This document shows positions 22,217-35,036 of a DNA stretch of 64,000 bases, piece after piece. The notes below the pieces were generated by a model. That model ran no database searches. It had not been told where the DNA came from and saw nothing but the letters and a program-made list of their open reading frames with translations. Every line of letters starts with the position of its first letter. Within the stretch, counting starts at the first letter, position 1. A program made the translations under genes and the position numbers. This stretch comes from Asterella californica. Lineage: Eukaryota > Streptophyta > Marchantiopsida > Marchantiales > Aytoniaceae. The DNA is taken from positions 25,214,001-25,278,000 of the forward strand of contig JAYKYS010000009.1 of the NCBI GenBank assembly GCA_036924285.1. Direction: 5' to 3'.

Positions 22217-22323
22217 TTGTGGTACACTTGTGTATGTGTATGACATTGTCCATGTGTTATGTGTATGTGTGGTGTTTCTCTGACAGCGATGTATGTTGTG
22301 TAGCGATGTGTATGCGCACGACA
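22216..22323 (+). repeat. R2 repeat, terminal copy (108 bp)
   Basis: Identical to 21813-21920. It forms the true 3' end of the element (CACGACA at 22323), directly followed by the target duplication TCCG. Confidence 0.9.
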
Positions 22324-22327
22324 TCCG
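22324..22327. other. Right target-site duplication TCCG
   Basis: Pairs with 12344-12347. The gag of element D resumes in phase on this side. Confidence 0.85.
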
Positions 22328-23208
22328 CTTCGTCACAATTATACCAAGTAAACTTTGAACCATTGCTCTTTTAAGATGTTTGCCCTTGCTCGACCCTGTT
22401 CGACCCTGTTTGCTATTGCTTTGCTGTCCGAGCAGAAGAGTCCTTCCAATCCTTCTCACCACCATCCTCTTGTCGCTTGAAGCCCTTGTTCTTCTTGTGA
22501 ATCTTGTCCATGCTATGTGATTCAAAGGGTTTATTGTTGCTGGATTTCATCATCTCCAATCCGCTCCGCTAGCTTCAAAAGTTCGGTACATGTCTCAAGT
22601 AGCTTTGGCATCCGAAAGAGTGTCTTCTCCAAGCTAGACTTGAGTTCTCCAATAAATATACATATCTTGGTCTCGTCAGTCCACTTGGAGAACCGAATCC
22701 AACTTAACACTAAACTTGCGCACATAAGCATGTAAAGCTCTCGTCTGCTTCAACCTTACTAATTCAACACCATCCAAAATCCTTTGATACTACTGCGAGT
22801 AACTCTTTGAACTCTTTTCAACCAAATGTCGATACGGTCAAGGTATGTTCGTCTCTGTATGCAGTCCACCAGAGAAGCGCATGGTCCTTTAGACGTAACC
22901 GCCGTTCTCACTTTATTTGAATCCTTATCCTGTTGCGTTTCAAAATATAGATCCAACTCAGTTAAGAAATCCTTAACCTTACGAGCTTGTCCTTTACCTA
23001 AAAATGAGATCGACATATTCGTCTTACAAAGCTTTCGAGTAGACGAAGAAGTCCATTGGCTTGCTTCAAGCTTAGCAATACGTTTATCCTTAGAGATCAT
23101 ACCTTCATGCATGATCTTCATCATCTTGATGAGCTCTGCATACAAAGCTCTTTGACTTCCCACGCATGAATCATTGGACACTGTTGGCAAAACTCCATCT
23201 TGTTGCAT
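22328..23208 (-). pseudogene. Broken gag of element D, split by the methyltransferase element
   Basis: The minus-strand frame begins at or near 23208 (QQDGVLPTVSN) with a coiled, Lys/Glu-rich stretch. It passes through a capsid-like region with several frame changes (for example at 22531-22731) and reaches the first half of a CCHC zinc knuckle at 22328. The second half of that knuckle, with HIAKGC, is at 12310-12343, nearly 10 kb away. The first knuckle Cys appears changed to Trp, so the gag was probably dead before or soon after the insertion. Confidence 0.7.
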
Positions 23209-25897
23209 AGGTGCCGCAATTGGTACTAGGCTTCTTTGACATTGACGGAGGTTGTCAATTATCGTCTCCTAACTGTACCTCGGGGCTAGCTCGAGTCGAT
23301 CTGATCTTGATGTCAAGCGCCACTCGTTTCTTGGTCTTTCTCTTGGAACTCTGCCTACGTCGGCCATTGCTCTAAGCGTTCATCTAGAAACGTTGATCCG
23401 CTTCGTATCTCGCGTCCTTCCTCAAACGTCCAGCCTTCAGCATCTATCTCGAATTAACGCTCTTCAAAACGTCAACTCTGATGTCACTTTTTGCGCACCT
23501 ACCACCTTGTTGTGTCAACGGAAGCTCTTGCTCAATATGTCACAAAACTCACAACGCTAACCTGCAAATCACGATCACACGTTAGCGTTCATACATCACT
23601 TATCTTTGTCCCATTTAGTCCGGACCGGAGCCGGACTGTCTCTCTAACTCTTAAGCTCAACATTCCCTAAGTCCCAACCTAGACCTGGCTAGGTTGATCC
23701 CAAAACATGAACAAGTCACAACATGACTTAGGACGGACTTCTCATAAAGTCTAAGGTCCTAAATAGTATCTCCAGCACACCTAGCGGTCCAACAATCCGT
23801 GATGTTCGTCTGTGTTGAGGCTCCCAAACGGTGGTCTAATCCGCCGTCTCGTTTCTTAGTCTTGCCTAGCCCTTGGGTCATTCTTAAGTCCAGACGTCCA
23901 AGTCTGGACTGATGAACGCGCTTTGGTACTGACCCAATCATCACCTCATCAACTGTTGAGAAACTTGGAAGAAATTATAGAGATATGTGTAATGTTAAAG
24001 TCATCTAGTTTCGAAAATGATTCGATTTTTCATGATTCCTTAGATGGTGAGAACAGTCGTGCATTGGATTCTCATGAATCTTTAGATGGTAAGAACAATT
24101 GTGCATCCAAAGCTCGATCTAGAATATCGTCTTTATTCATATCCTATACCCGTAGTCTCGAGAGCATTTATCCACTCTTCTTCACCTTCAACATGTTGTT
24201 CATCTTTGATGATGCCAATGATGATATCATGGATTTCTTTTGTAATTCGTTTCACCTCCCGTGAAATAAATCCAACCTACGCATCTCGAATCCACTCCTC
24301 CCAGCCTCTCTTCACATCCATCGTTATACCAATATTTGGTTGTTGTATGCTTGCAATCAGATCACCCATGTCCATTGTCTACACCCCAACCATCTCATTC
24401 GGTTGTGAAAGATTGTCTTCCATTGCTAGTTCAGAAAGAATAGTTTTTGGTTGAACTTTATCTTTCTCAACTTGCTTCTCTGAAGAAGTCTCTTTTTGTC
24501 TTTTTTCTCGCTCTACAGTATCCAACTTAAGCTTGCTTGGATCCACGTGCCATCCAAATCATCCCTATGGAGATCATACTCAATCTCTTTCATCCTAGCA
24601 TCATAGTTCGTAGCTTCGATAACTAGAACTGCATGTGCTGCAAAGTAATCATCCACCAACCTCTTCATCCTTCCTTTTAGGAGCCGGTCCACGACATGAC
24701 AACGTACAAGTATCTTTAATGATAAAGGAATGTCTAACACGTCAAGCTTTGAGCTTTCTCATGAACTCCATACTCTGTGCGGTCGTACAACACCGCCATA
24801 TCAGATCAGTTTCTTCATCGTTGAGAGTATTCCAATAACTTTTCAAGCTACGAATGGATTACGACCAAAGATTTGTGAATATCTAGTGGCAACGTAAGTA
24901 GGAGTATTCATTGTGCTACCTCCCTATATCTTCAACTAAGGTAGAAGGATATTCATCGGATAATTATCCATGTCCATATTGCTAGAGTTTGGAAGAAAAG
25001 ACGGAGGGTGAAGAGAACTGAAATGATTGTTCGTACTATTCTTTTCAAGCGAATCATCAATCAACAAACAATCTTGAGTGCATAAGTTGAAAGAATACAA
25101 CTTCAAAAAATCCTTCAAATATAAAATATTGCTAGTTGATGTCTCTGGGACGGCCTTGTAACGCACACACATATTTTGAGCAAAAAATTTACACACCTAC
25201 AACTAGTATCCACCAAGGACAAAAATGAATTTACAAAGCAAGACACACTATCACTCTTAAGAACTCAGTTTAAGCAGAAGGTAGAATTAACAACCCCATA
25301 GACAAAGTTCTACAAAACGGAAAGAAAAGGAGTTTAGCAAAACTTGAATCTAAACAAAGACTTCTTACCTTCCCAGAAGCGATACTTGGTGGAAAATATT
25401 TCTTATTTTCATCGATCGGAGAATAGAGATGACATGAAGAAGATTGACATGACGAGATAAGCCGATGAGGTATACCCGATATGCCACAACCAGTGCTTGA
25501 ATCATTTAGAAATCAGAGAACAAGTTCCAACAGAAATGTCAAAGTTGATGTGTTGAGTTTGTAGGAGGACAGTATCAAAGAAAAAGTTCAGTATAGAAAG
25601 GTGTTTGAAGAATATCGGATGGCTAGACCATAAGAGAAAAAGTGACCTAGAGAGAGTCTTGAGAAGGAGGAGAGTAGGAAAAGACATACGTCTTTATCCG
25701 TCGAGTTATATAAAACGGGTAAGTCGTATGAGAAGATAAAAGAAATTATCGAGAAGCTCGATAACATGTAACTTCGGTGTAAGAAATAAAATGAGAGTTT
25801 GCATCTCTTCGTTTCTTCAGTTCTGATTTCTCGTTCTCATGATCCCTTTCGTGAATAATCTTTTAGGGTTTTGTAGGAGTTGCTCTTGCTGCAGTTT
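23209..25897. other. No recognisable gene; decayed sequence
   Basis: 23209-23950 is probably the leader of element D, but I could not find its 5' LTR or primer site. The minus strand at about 24513-24880 reads as protein-like (for example RLVDDYFAAHAVLVIEATN) with one or two frame changes. I cannot identify it. Otherwise AT-rich with no strong repeats. Confidence 0.4.
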
Positions 25898-27062
25898 TGT
25901 CGCGACCTTCAGTCTCAAGATCAACCACAAATGCAAACAATAGAACCTTAGTGGACTTGTGCTAGGTTATGCGTTGCGAGAAGGACTTAACGACTTGACC
26001 GAGAAGTCAAAAACAAAGTGGTCCTCTAAACCAAAGGTGGAACATCGGGTTAAGACGTAAGGGCCTATCCCAAGACGATAACAGACGAATGCTGACCTAA
26101 GAGAGCAAGTCTGAAAACAGATCAAAACATAAGTCTAAGACGTGGATCCAAGCGAACCGGGATATGAGTATGACAAAGATGGACGTTGGTTTGAACCACA
26201 AGGTCCTAGTCTGACGTTGGATCACGATTCTTCAGAAAAATGCTAAGTGGGCCGTGGACAGAGCTATACATAAGATCTCGAGACGAGTAAGTTGTTATTG
26301 GAAAGACCTTGGACAGAGTTTTCCAATGATACCAAGAACTCCTCGAAGTGACATCGAAGTTGAGAATTATGGTTAATCTTGTGATCAGATTGTGATAATT
26401 TTCAGAGACCAAAAAGGAGGGCAGGGCCAGCGATCCTCCGAAGTATATATGGGAGTATCGCGATCTTCAGTCTCAAGATCAAGCACAGATGCGAACAATA
26501 GAACCTTAGTGGATAGGTTGTGAACCTGCGAGTTGGACTTAACGGTTTGATCGAGTCGAGAACAAAAGAACTCTAAGTAGTTCTCTGAAGCAAGGTTAGA
26601 ACGTTGGGTTAGGACGTAAGGGTCTATCCTAAGAGGACCCTAGACGAATGCTAACTTAAAGAGGCAAGTTTGAAAATAGACCGAAATGCAAGTCTGAGAC
26701 ATAAGTCTGAGACATGGATCGGAAATATGAGTCCCAGACATGAGACCGAAACGTGGATCAAGATGCTGGTACGAACCATAGGGTCATAGTTTGGCGTTGG
26801 ACCATAGTTTTTCAAAAAGTGTGTTGTTGTTGCAAGTGTTAGAGTTCCAACAACATTTTTTATCATGGACAGAGCTTCACGTAAGATCTCGAGGTAAATA
26901 AGATATTGTTTGAAAGATCTCGGCGAGAATTTTCCAATAATACCAAGAACTCCTTGGAGCTAAAAATTATGCTCGATCATGTGATCAATTTATGATAAAA
27001 TTTTCAAGGACCAAAGAGGAGGACAAGACCATCTATCGCTAGAAGTATATATGAGGGGGGTA
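25898..27062 (+). repeat. Two tandem LTR-like (U3-like) units
   Basis: Unit 1 (25898-26455) starts TGTCGCGACC and unit 2 (26456-27062) starts TATCGCGATC. Each carries CAGTCTCAAGATC near its start, a shared CCAATnATACCAAGAACTCC word, and ends in a TATA-like GTATATATG. Both are related in inverse orientation to the element D LTR fragment at 7915-8208. No coding region follows, so they look like a solo remnant with a duplicated upstream half. Confidence 0.55.
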
Positions 27063-27657
27063 CGATGCTTGGGTGGACAGGAAGTGTTTCAAACCTCGTT
27101 TGAAATAAATCCAAAAAAGATACTTCTACCTTCTCGAGTAATGATGAACGCTATATAGAAATTGCATCACCAAATAACTTAAACCTTGAGCGCTATGCAG
27201 AAACTTCTTTGAGCTTCCTCGGTCGATATGTTGAGAATTTCATATATAAAACTTCTACACTGATGATGTGGGCCTATGCATAGGAAATTTGATCAATCGT
27301 AGTACTCAATTCTCTCGAATGATTTTTCATACAAATGCCGTATACTAACTCTTCTAGGAGGATTCAGAAAGTTTCTGCATGCGATAGTCCGAAGGTCATG
27401 GAATCCGGGTAAAGCTTTGTATGAGAACTGTGTGCAGTTTAAAACTTGAGTGACGTTGACATGATCGCTATAATTATTTGGTAACTTCATTGTTCTAGTT
27501 TAATGCACGGGCTAAACTACGATGTCCAGTGCATCAAAAGCCACAAGTCAAATCTACAGGTACCTCCAGCGATTCCGACCAAACTGCTATGGTTATGAAT
27601 TGGAAAAAGATCATACGTAGACCGGGTGAAATATCTCCACAAACTATTCTAGAAAAG

Positions 27658-27861
27658 AACCGAAAGTTTAATCCTCTGATCCATTACGCGGAATACTTTT
27701 CAAAACTCCCATACCATTGCATTACGACCTCACTAGCTCGTTGAACCGCAAACCGGTCTAGAAAAAGCATCGAGAGCTTTAAAACCTCTGTCCATTACGC
27801 GGAATACTTTCCAAAATTCCCGTACCATTACATTAGGACCATCACTAGCTCGTTGAGTCGC
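27658..27861 (+). repeat. Tandem duplication of about 100 bp
   Basis: 27658-27748 and 27767-27861 share CCATTACGCGGAATACTTT, CCATTRCATTA and ACTAGCTCGTTGA in the same order with moderate divergence. No gene is seen around it (27063-28558). Confidence 0.6.
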
Positions 27862-28558
27862 GTATATCTGAAATACAAACGCACCACCTCGTAAACTATT
27901 ACACCATGGACACGATGTCTCCTCTGTCCCTCTATCAGCTGCTATAACGTGGTTTATTTAATCACACAATTTCTCCACATACGCACGTTCGAATTGACTC
28001 TTAACCGACTGGAAGAGTAGAATGCTTTAAAACAAGAGACCCTAAGATGCACGCCATCTCGTTCGAAGATGTGCATCCGGTATGATCGCTTCCCATCTTC
28101 TTGACACTAGAGTTCCACAAAAATTTGACCATCCACTAAATCTCGTATCCACTAAACTGTCTAAATCCACCTCAACCTCTACTTGTTCAAGCAGAGGGTG
28201 GCGGAGTGCACCACTGCAGAAAAGCAGTACTCTGTGCACTTCAGAAACATATCAACCCCAGCCGGTGAAGGCTTCTGCTGATTCGGACCCCTAGCTTGCA
28301 ACATTCCCATATAACTCAAATCTCACGCTTCCAGCAATTTGAGCTTCCCTCAATGACTTGATCAATGTATATCTGCACTGCTTGCAGCAACTATGACCAC
28401 AAAGACAATCAGACGATAATCTTTGGCAATCTGTTTGACATTATGCCAATGACTGTCTCCCTGGAGACTGAGATTCGGTTCCTTGCATCAGCAGGCAGCA
28501 GTTCCATTGAACGCACATGTGCTAAACCATCTCCGCAATTGCATGGTCAAGCGATGCG

Positions 28559-31500
28559 TCACACCAGTGTTCCCCTACATCCCCCTCCATGACAATCATC
28601 GTAAGGAAAGTAATTTGGAACTATTACAGCTGGTGTAGTGAAGACAAACGGCGTATGCGGCTTCGGACCCGGAAATCTCAACTCTACAAAAAATGCCCCA
28701 TATCCCTCCTGTAGGAAATAGGGACAATGACGACGTGATCAGCGACAGAGAGGAATACGAAACAGTTTCACGTTCACCACATATTTTGGCACTTCCCTAG
28801 TCAACGATCTCCAAAGATGCACTTGATTTCAAAGAAGCGGATAACAAGTAATATTCATGTAATTCGCAATTTCTTATATCCACCAAAGCATAAAAACAGA
28901 GCCGTCAGATTGACTGGCATATTTTATCAGCTGAAAGCTTTAGCTGATGATAGATGCATCCCAGAGCCAGACTTGAGAAACGCACCGTAGGAGAGCGTAA
29001 CGACGCGTAGTAGTTTAACATGCCATCTTCACCGGATGATTCAGTAGGTCTTAAAGTAAGGCGCTTAAAGAGTACTGGTCTGATGCAGATATTTTTTACT
29101 GCCACGGTTGGACTGCAGCCAAAACGTGCATTGTCAGAAAGATTGACTCACTACGTCGCTGTATATTACAACCGGAATAAATCAACAAACCTGCATTCTG
29201 GCATCCAAATGACGGAACTTACCATTTCCCATTATCAGATGAGAACCATCGAAAATCCCTCCCCTTCGTCCCTTTGTATGTGTGCACATACCACAAAACA
29301 ACTTCCTCAGGTCTATCCGTCGTTCCGATCTCTATGATTCCACCATCTCGATTGACGTTATACCAATATCTGGGACGGCCTCCGACAGGCCCTTTCATTA
29401 CAGTCTTCCCTTGCATCTGAATCAAAGCTTCTGTCTTCATGTTCACGTTCTGAGGGACACGGCTCAGCTCATAACCCTCCGCAATGCTGAGAAAGAAGGC
29501 TTCAATTCCGGTAAGAAGCTGCGAGGTAGTTAATAACTAGTTAGATACACTTCGCACAGCACGAAGAGTCGCGCAACCGCAACGCACGCTGACAAGGGAA
29601 GTGAAACTTAGCTATCAGGTTCCGAATAGTACCTTCAATAACCCAGTAAAAAGTGAGTGCTCAGTGTTGGCCAGAATCAGACAGTGCTTCTCTCCGGGTA
29701 GATACTCCCAGAAATACGCGCTGAACCAAACAAGTTCAACAAGTGCAACCCCATAAGACCGCATACATACAAGAATTAAAAGTGTAAAAACTTTTGGCTG
29801 ATCGAGGAACTTTCCTTGTGACAGTTTCACTGGTGGTGGGTATCGTCAAGTAAATAAATCCCCAGGCAATGAACGAAATGTAAACAACCACTGAAAACTA
29901 AAGAACTTACTCATTCTATTTCTCACTGCTGGAGTTCAAATCACTAAATATTCTCGGTTATAATCATAGTTGTAACATCCGTCGTGGGATGGACTTTCTG
30001 TACAGACCTTTCTGACTCTTGAGATTTTGGACTCTACTGTGCCCTTCCACTTCTTAAGAAATTTCGACTCCCAGGAAAAGTCAGATAAAAATTCCAACAC
30101 TACTATCAGCACTCAGGTCGCGCTCGAGAACAATCGAGGAATTCGTTAGAGGCCCTACGTTGCCTCAAGACTGCGGTACATCCACCATACACAAGGTATT
30201 ACCTATTATCGAGCATAAAAAACTCATCGTTGGAAGTGGTAATCATCAGCTTCGGTATTCCAAGACGATCTCGGTACACGTAAGGATCATCAATGTCCTG
30301 CAGATGAAATCGCAGATCAGACTGGATGCAGTTTCCACGTGACAACCTTAAATTATAACGAACACGCCTAATAATTTCATGGTTACGATAACCACAAGGC
30401 ATGACAAAAGCGCTGTAGAGCATCATCCTAACTTACTTAGGACAGAAAGTGAGTGTCAACGTTACCGTGAGTTTCTTAAATTCAGGTGTATCCAATCTGC
30501 CAGTGATGTTGGCCTCGTAATACGCTTTGAAAGCAACAGGCCAGCCTCCAAGTGACTGGTAGTAGTGGTGAAGGTTAGGCAGGATATTCAACAAGTCCAT
30601 AGCGATGGGAATGATACCCACAACTCTCTGCGTACGACGACGAACATAAAAAGGCTGTTAAAACAGTTTCTTTCCACGTTTCAAGACAGGTAATCGCACT
30701 TTCAGACTATCACTGTCTTATTCTCTCCTTGTCAAATGTACACAAGTGACAGGCAAAGGGACAGGACTGGGTCATGTGCGAGAGAATTGGTAGAACAAGC
30801 CCATCCAGTACTCAACTAGGCTATAAGGTGAGCCTGATTTGCACGCTACACCCGACATGACTGCTCACAAAAGCACACCAGAAGAGTACACGACGGCATC
30901 AACAGAGATGTTACATCATCAACTGCAGCTGTGGTCCACGTGGTCCATCCTCGTTTACTCGCGCCCGTTACGACGAAGTTATCAACCTGGATGATGGAAC
31001 ACGTAAAACAAAGGTCAGCAATATTCTCTAAGGTTACAACTGCCTTCTACCACACCCGCTTGGGCCTTGTGGCGACCTGGAATCGCACGAAGGTGGATTA
31101 TAACGGAGCATTCATAGGAAATGATGCACAATCCAGCCTCTACCCACTGACATTGGTTCATCGAGCCAATATCTGTGACAAGGAAACCAACAGATTACCT
31201 TCTCTCGTACAAGACCACACCACTGACAACAAGAAGTTTCTCGACAAGTGCCTATCAGTTAACAAAAACTTCACGCGAAAGGGTGAAGTTCAACTGCTCT
31301 TCCTCACCGCCGAACTCGGTCAGACACTTGGAACATACCTGGCTCTGCTAACATTTAGACACTTTACCTGAATTTTCATGTAATCTTTTGCGTAAGCCTG
31401 AATAGTGTCCATTGCACGTACAACCGCTTTAGTCATTGGAAGCCGCAACAGAAAGTCGGATTTATCTAGGTTGTCCATGTAGAACGACCACGAGTCTGCA

Positions 31501-33363
31501 ACATCAGCCATTAACAACAGCTGTTAAGTCTGATCTTCTGGGTAATCCTTTCAAAACACTCTAAACATCGTCAGAGAAGCACCTGAGCACCCGCATCCCG
31601 GAAGCGTTCAACAAAGTGAATCACAAAAACTGATCACGGGTCTTTCCGAGAAAATTCGCATTTCATGCAGTTCTCAGAAGTCAGGATAAGCATAACGCGA
31701 TCGTATCTCTTGAGTAAACGTGCTGCTGAGATATACTGTGAGCAGTTGCATCAATACGAGTTTACGTCGCTGTAATAAATGAAAAGAACTGAGCTTCAGT
31801 AGAACTTGGCAAGAAGTCTGAGAGTTTAGGGAGAATTGTACATGCAACAAGATCGTCATTCGAACGCGGGCGTCGGGGATGTTCGGAAGCAAATGAACAC
31901 GGCTGATTCGGAACTTGGTACAGGACGGCAACCAGGCTCCCAGTCTTCACTGCCACCCTGACCGCCCAGAAAATCAATCTCAATTTGTCCAGTGATCAGT
32001 TCACTAGCTCGTGTTGATGAATCAACGGTACGAAAGCGGTTCACCAGGCGATGTTGCTATCAATTTGAACCGATAACCGGGAAGGCTAAGATAGGCACGT
32101 TGACGAGTTGTACAGCGAAGAACCCTCTAAAGAAGCAACTGCTCACTAATATGTGATGATGTGCATGCAACCACTCGGCGAACAGACCTCTAAACTCTGC
32201 AGTACCAAACAATTAACCAAAAGTACAACTGCTACATGAACGGCAGGTGAACCTCTACCCAGCGAAACCTTAGTAATGCCTACAACGATTAAAACATGCA
32301 GATGATACTACAGCGAAACAGAGACACTCACAACAACATTCAGCGACCATATCCCAAACAATGTGGATTTTCAAGAGCATACGTCGCGGCAAGAACCAAG
32401 AGCTCGTCGGAAGCGGAAGGCCCAGCGCCGTCATTACTTCCGTCCCCGATCACAAGAAGTACTGTTTTCTTGTGCACGTAATTGCACGGTTTCTGTGAGA
32501 GACATGTTCAGGAGTAATAAGATCTGCTGATAACCAAGGATTAAAAGTAGTACAGATGCAGCACAGCTTACTTGAGAAAACAAAGCTCTACAAGACTGAA
32601 ATGTCTAAACTGCTTCACCAATGCACGAAAAGGAAGCGCCTCGCCGGACATAATTCAAGGAGATGAGGGGATCTGCAATTCCTTTCATAAAATTCGCAGT
32701 TAAAAACTACTCGAATTCTCGGGAAGCTACACGCATAGTCGCGCATGGCCTGATCTAGCGTCTCGAAAGCCCTCATCATGACCTCTCAAACATTGACCGC
32801 TCAAATCGTGTCCGAAAAAGTTCGTGGTGTGCTTGAACGCATGGATTATTTATCAGAACATTCTCAGAGAACTGAAAGCTCGGACATTACCACAATGACA
32901 AGGTCATGAGTCCAGAGTGAACAATCCACCTCCGCAGGCGTAAGCCACGCCTGACTTGTCAGGTTCAAAACAATACCTTCCCATTTCTCCAACGGGAGTA
33001 CCCCCGTCACCCTCTTCCCTGTATCATACCATCTGTGCAGAAGCATCAAACGGACCTGGCATTACAATTCGCTTGGCAATTTACACATGCTTCTGTCGAC
33101 TAACTGAAAGACATCGAACGGTGCCCCACTCGAGTCCAGGTGATCGAACTTGCACTGGTCCCGACTGTTCCGTATTATATCAGTTCGTAAAATGTGCCCG
33201 ACATGTCATTTGTTCGTAGATCCACCAAAGAAACCCACCTGTAGTGCGGATCTACTTTCTGGACGTAGTCGTCAAGAGGTGTTCCTCCAGCTGTAGAGGG
33301 GACTCTGGCACATAAAATGAGGAGACACACTGTTGCCAAGTAGCATTGCGCCAGAGAATTCAT
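28559..33363 (-). CDS. PhoPQ-related (PqaA/AprA-like) secreted alpha/beta-hydrolase-type protein, 12 exons
   Basis: My exon model on the minus strand: 33198-33363, 32891-32976, 32383-32492, 31842-31957, 31368-31495, 30915-30986, 30466-30627, 30203-30297, 29633-29720, 29223-29518, 29076-29112, 28559-28708. It totals 1506 bases, 501 codons plus stop, with all phases consistent. Introns 2-11 use GT-AG; intron 1 appears to use GC-AG. Residues 1-26 look like a signal peptide. Family blocks in order: TPLDDYV, LNLTSQAWLTPAEVD, LLVIGDGSND, LYQVPNQP, VVTGASKRGWTTW (putative nucleophile Ser), DDPYVYRDRLGIPKLMI, ITTSNDEF (putative Asp), ANTEHSL (putative His), KGRDFRW and GYGAFFVELRFPG. The family includes bacterial PqaA and Dictyostelium AprA; its substrate is unknown. 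It is probably the one intact host gene here. The first intron is the weakest call. Confidence 0.88.
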
Positions 33364-35036
33364 CGCAGCAAAGTCCTTATATCCAACCGACGGGCCAAAT
33401 GATTACTGGTACGTGAAACTCAATAACCCCCGGAGGACAATGGGCCTGCTTTCGATAAAACAGGCCAGAATCATGTCACTGAACGCATCGTCCTCCAGGG
33501 GCTTCAAGAAAATACGGAAGGGGGAGGAAACTCTCAAAAATATTACGACTTGCGAGCCCCTGTTTCCTTCAAAAGCCTGTCAAGCCTCCGCAGCCATCAT
33601 AGGTTCATCATCCTCTGCTAATGCACGAACACAGAGGCTGCACAATGATCCCCTTCCATCACCACAATCAACTACCCCATTATCAATCAACACATCCCGC
33701 CCCCACCGCACCCCCACCTCCTCAACCTCTCACGCCACCACTCCACTCTCCGCGCTTCCCTCTTTCCTGCTACCAACCCGCTCCCTCGGTTTCCTCCCCT
33801 CCTCATCACGTCTTTCACTCGCATCCATGTGCCCAGCAAAATTTACTTGCCGCTAATTGACCCAATTTCGGAAAATTTATCTCTGCCCATGGCGCACTCC
33901 GTCCAAACCCTAATCCGTGTATCCAGTGGCTACACAGTGCTACACAGCTCACGCTGCCCAGTTATACGCCATGCTCTCCTGACTGCATTAATGCTCGACC
34001 GCGCCATAGTTAATAATTACATCACGGCATCCTGTCCTGTTCACTGCGATGCAGTGGAAATTTTCACACGCTTTCCCTTTCTGCCACCACTCCGGCCTGC
34101 TCCGGCCTGCTCCGGACTGGAGATCTCCTTCTGATTGATTCCCCCTCTCCTCATTTATCATTTTCTCTGTACCATCGCCAAAACTCTACGAGACGGGATA
34201 AGGACACTTTACGACGGCGTATACCCCGCCAAGTAGCTAGATTTAGTCACAAGTGTCGGGTCCAGTCACCTGCAGCCACGTTATCCCGCAGCATTTAGAC
34301 CGGTCCATCGCCGTCACGACGGCTTTTCGATTGTGCATTTATGCGTCCTGTCAGAGTGACCTCCGTCCCCCGAGATCTACGTAACGCCGTTTTTTGTCCG
34401 CAAGTTTTGCTGGTGGGACAGGGCCCAGACAGTCGGACCCACTCGTCTCACAAAAGTCCACTGCGTGCCTTTCGAAAGTGACCTGTTCCCTCCAAAACCT
34501 CGAGAGAACATGCTGCTGCTCGAGGAATTGCTAGAGGCTGTCGGTGTAATTCTGTTGTTTTCTTATTCATTTCACCAGTAAATTCTCCCATTTTTATGCG
34601 GAAATTGACTTTGCCAACACTCTCTGTCATACATGGCAAGATTTGTTGTTCCAGTGCTTAGCAGAATCACAACCTACACTGGAGTATGAATGACCAATGA
34701 TGATTCAGCTACTGCCTCGCCCCATACACAAACACAACGAGATCTCATGCGCTGCGCCACTCGAGACAAGAACGCTTGAAATACTACAGTACCAACGTCG
34801 GTGTGGAGACAGCAGCAGCGAACCGACTGTGGATAATACCTACATCATTCTTTCGTTTCCTGCTCGGAGTCAGTGAATGATTTTCAATGAATCGCTATTA
34901 TTACGTCCTGATTGACATGATACTACAGTACTGAAAAGTAGAAGCATGTGACACCTCTTCCTTATGTTACCGATCCACGAATATCCGAGAAGCAGCCCCA
35001 AATCTTCCCTCGCACATACGGGGAACTGGAAATTGA
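33364..35036. other. Upstream intergenic region of the PqaA-like gene
   Basis: No gene recognised. 33640-33830 is C/T/A-rich with low G. About 34090-34122 is a short tandem of CTCCGGCCTG. Any promoter of the PqaA-like gene should lie here, but I cannot fix its position. Confidence 0.4.

Larger units (their letters stand above)
12348..22323 (+). mobile_element. Young retroelement encoding Gag-PR-methyltransferase and RT-RH-IN-PHD
   Basis: The element runs from TGTCACG to CACGACA and sits inside the gag gene of element D, flanked by TCCG duplications. Its order is R1 repeat, a long leader, a single frame interrupted by one UAG, a short 3' region, then R2-R1-R2. The two R1 copies differ at one base in 294 and the two R2 copies are identical over 108 bases, so the insertion is recent. 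Both long reading frames are open, so it may be autonomous. Protein order and domains are those of Ty3/gypsy. The repeat layout is not that of a normal LTR element. Confidence 0.9.

Noticed and set aside
28042..28239. Minus-strand 65-codon frame as an extra exon of the PqaA-like gene
   Set aside because: The gene already closes at 28559 with all phases consistent and a family-like C-terminus; this frame has no family similarity.
33187..33197. AT-AC (U12-type) first intron of the PqaA-like gene
   Set aside because: The sequence ATATAATACG does not match the U12 donor, and the resulting join has no AC acceptor; a GC-AG intron fits the family alignment.
33376..33383. TATA-like ATATAAGG as promoter of the PqaA-like gene
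   Set aside because: It is only about 13-20 bases before the ATG, so transcription would start inside the coding region.
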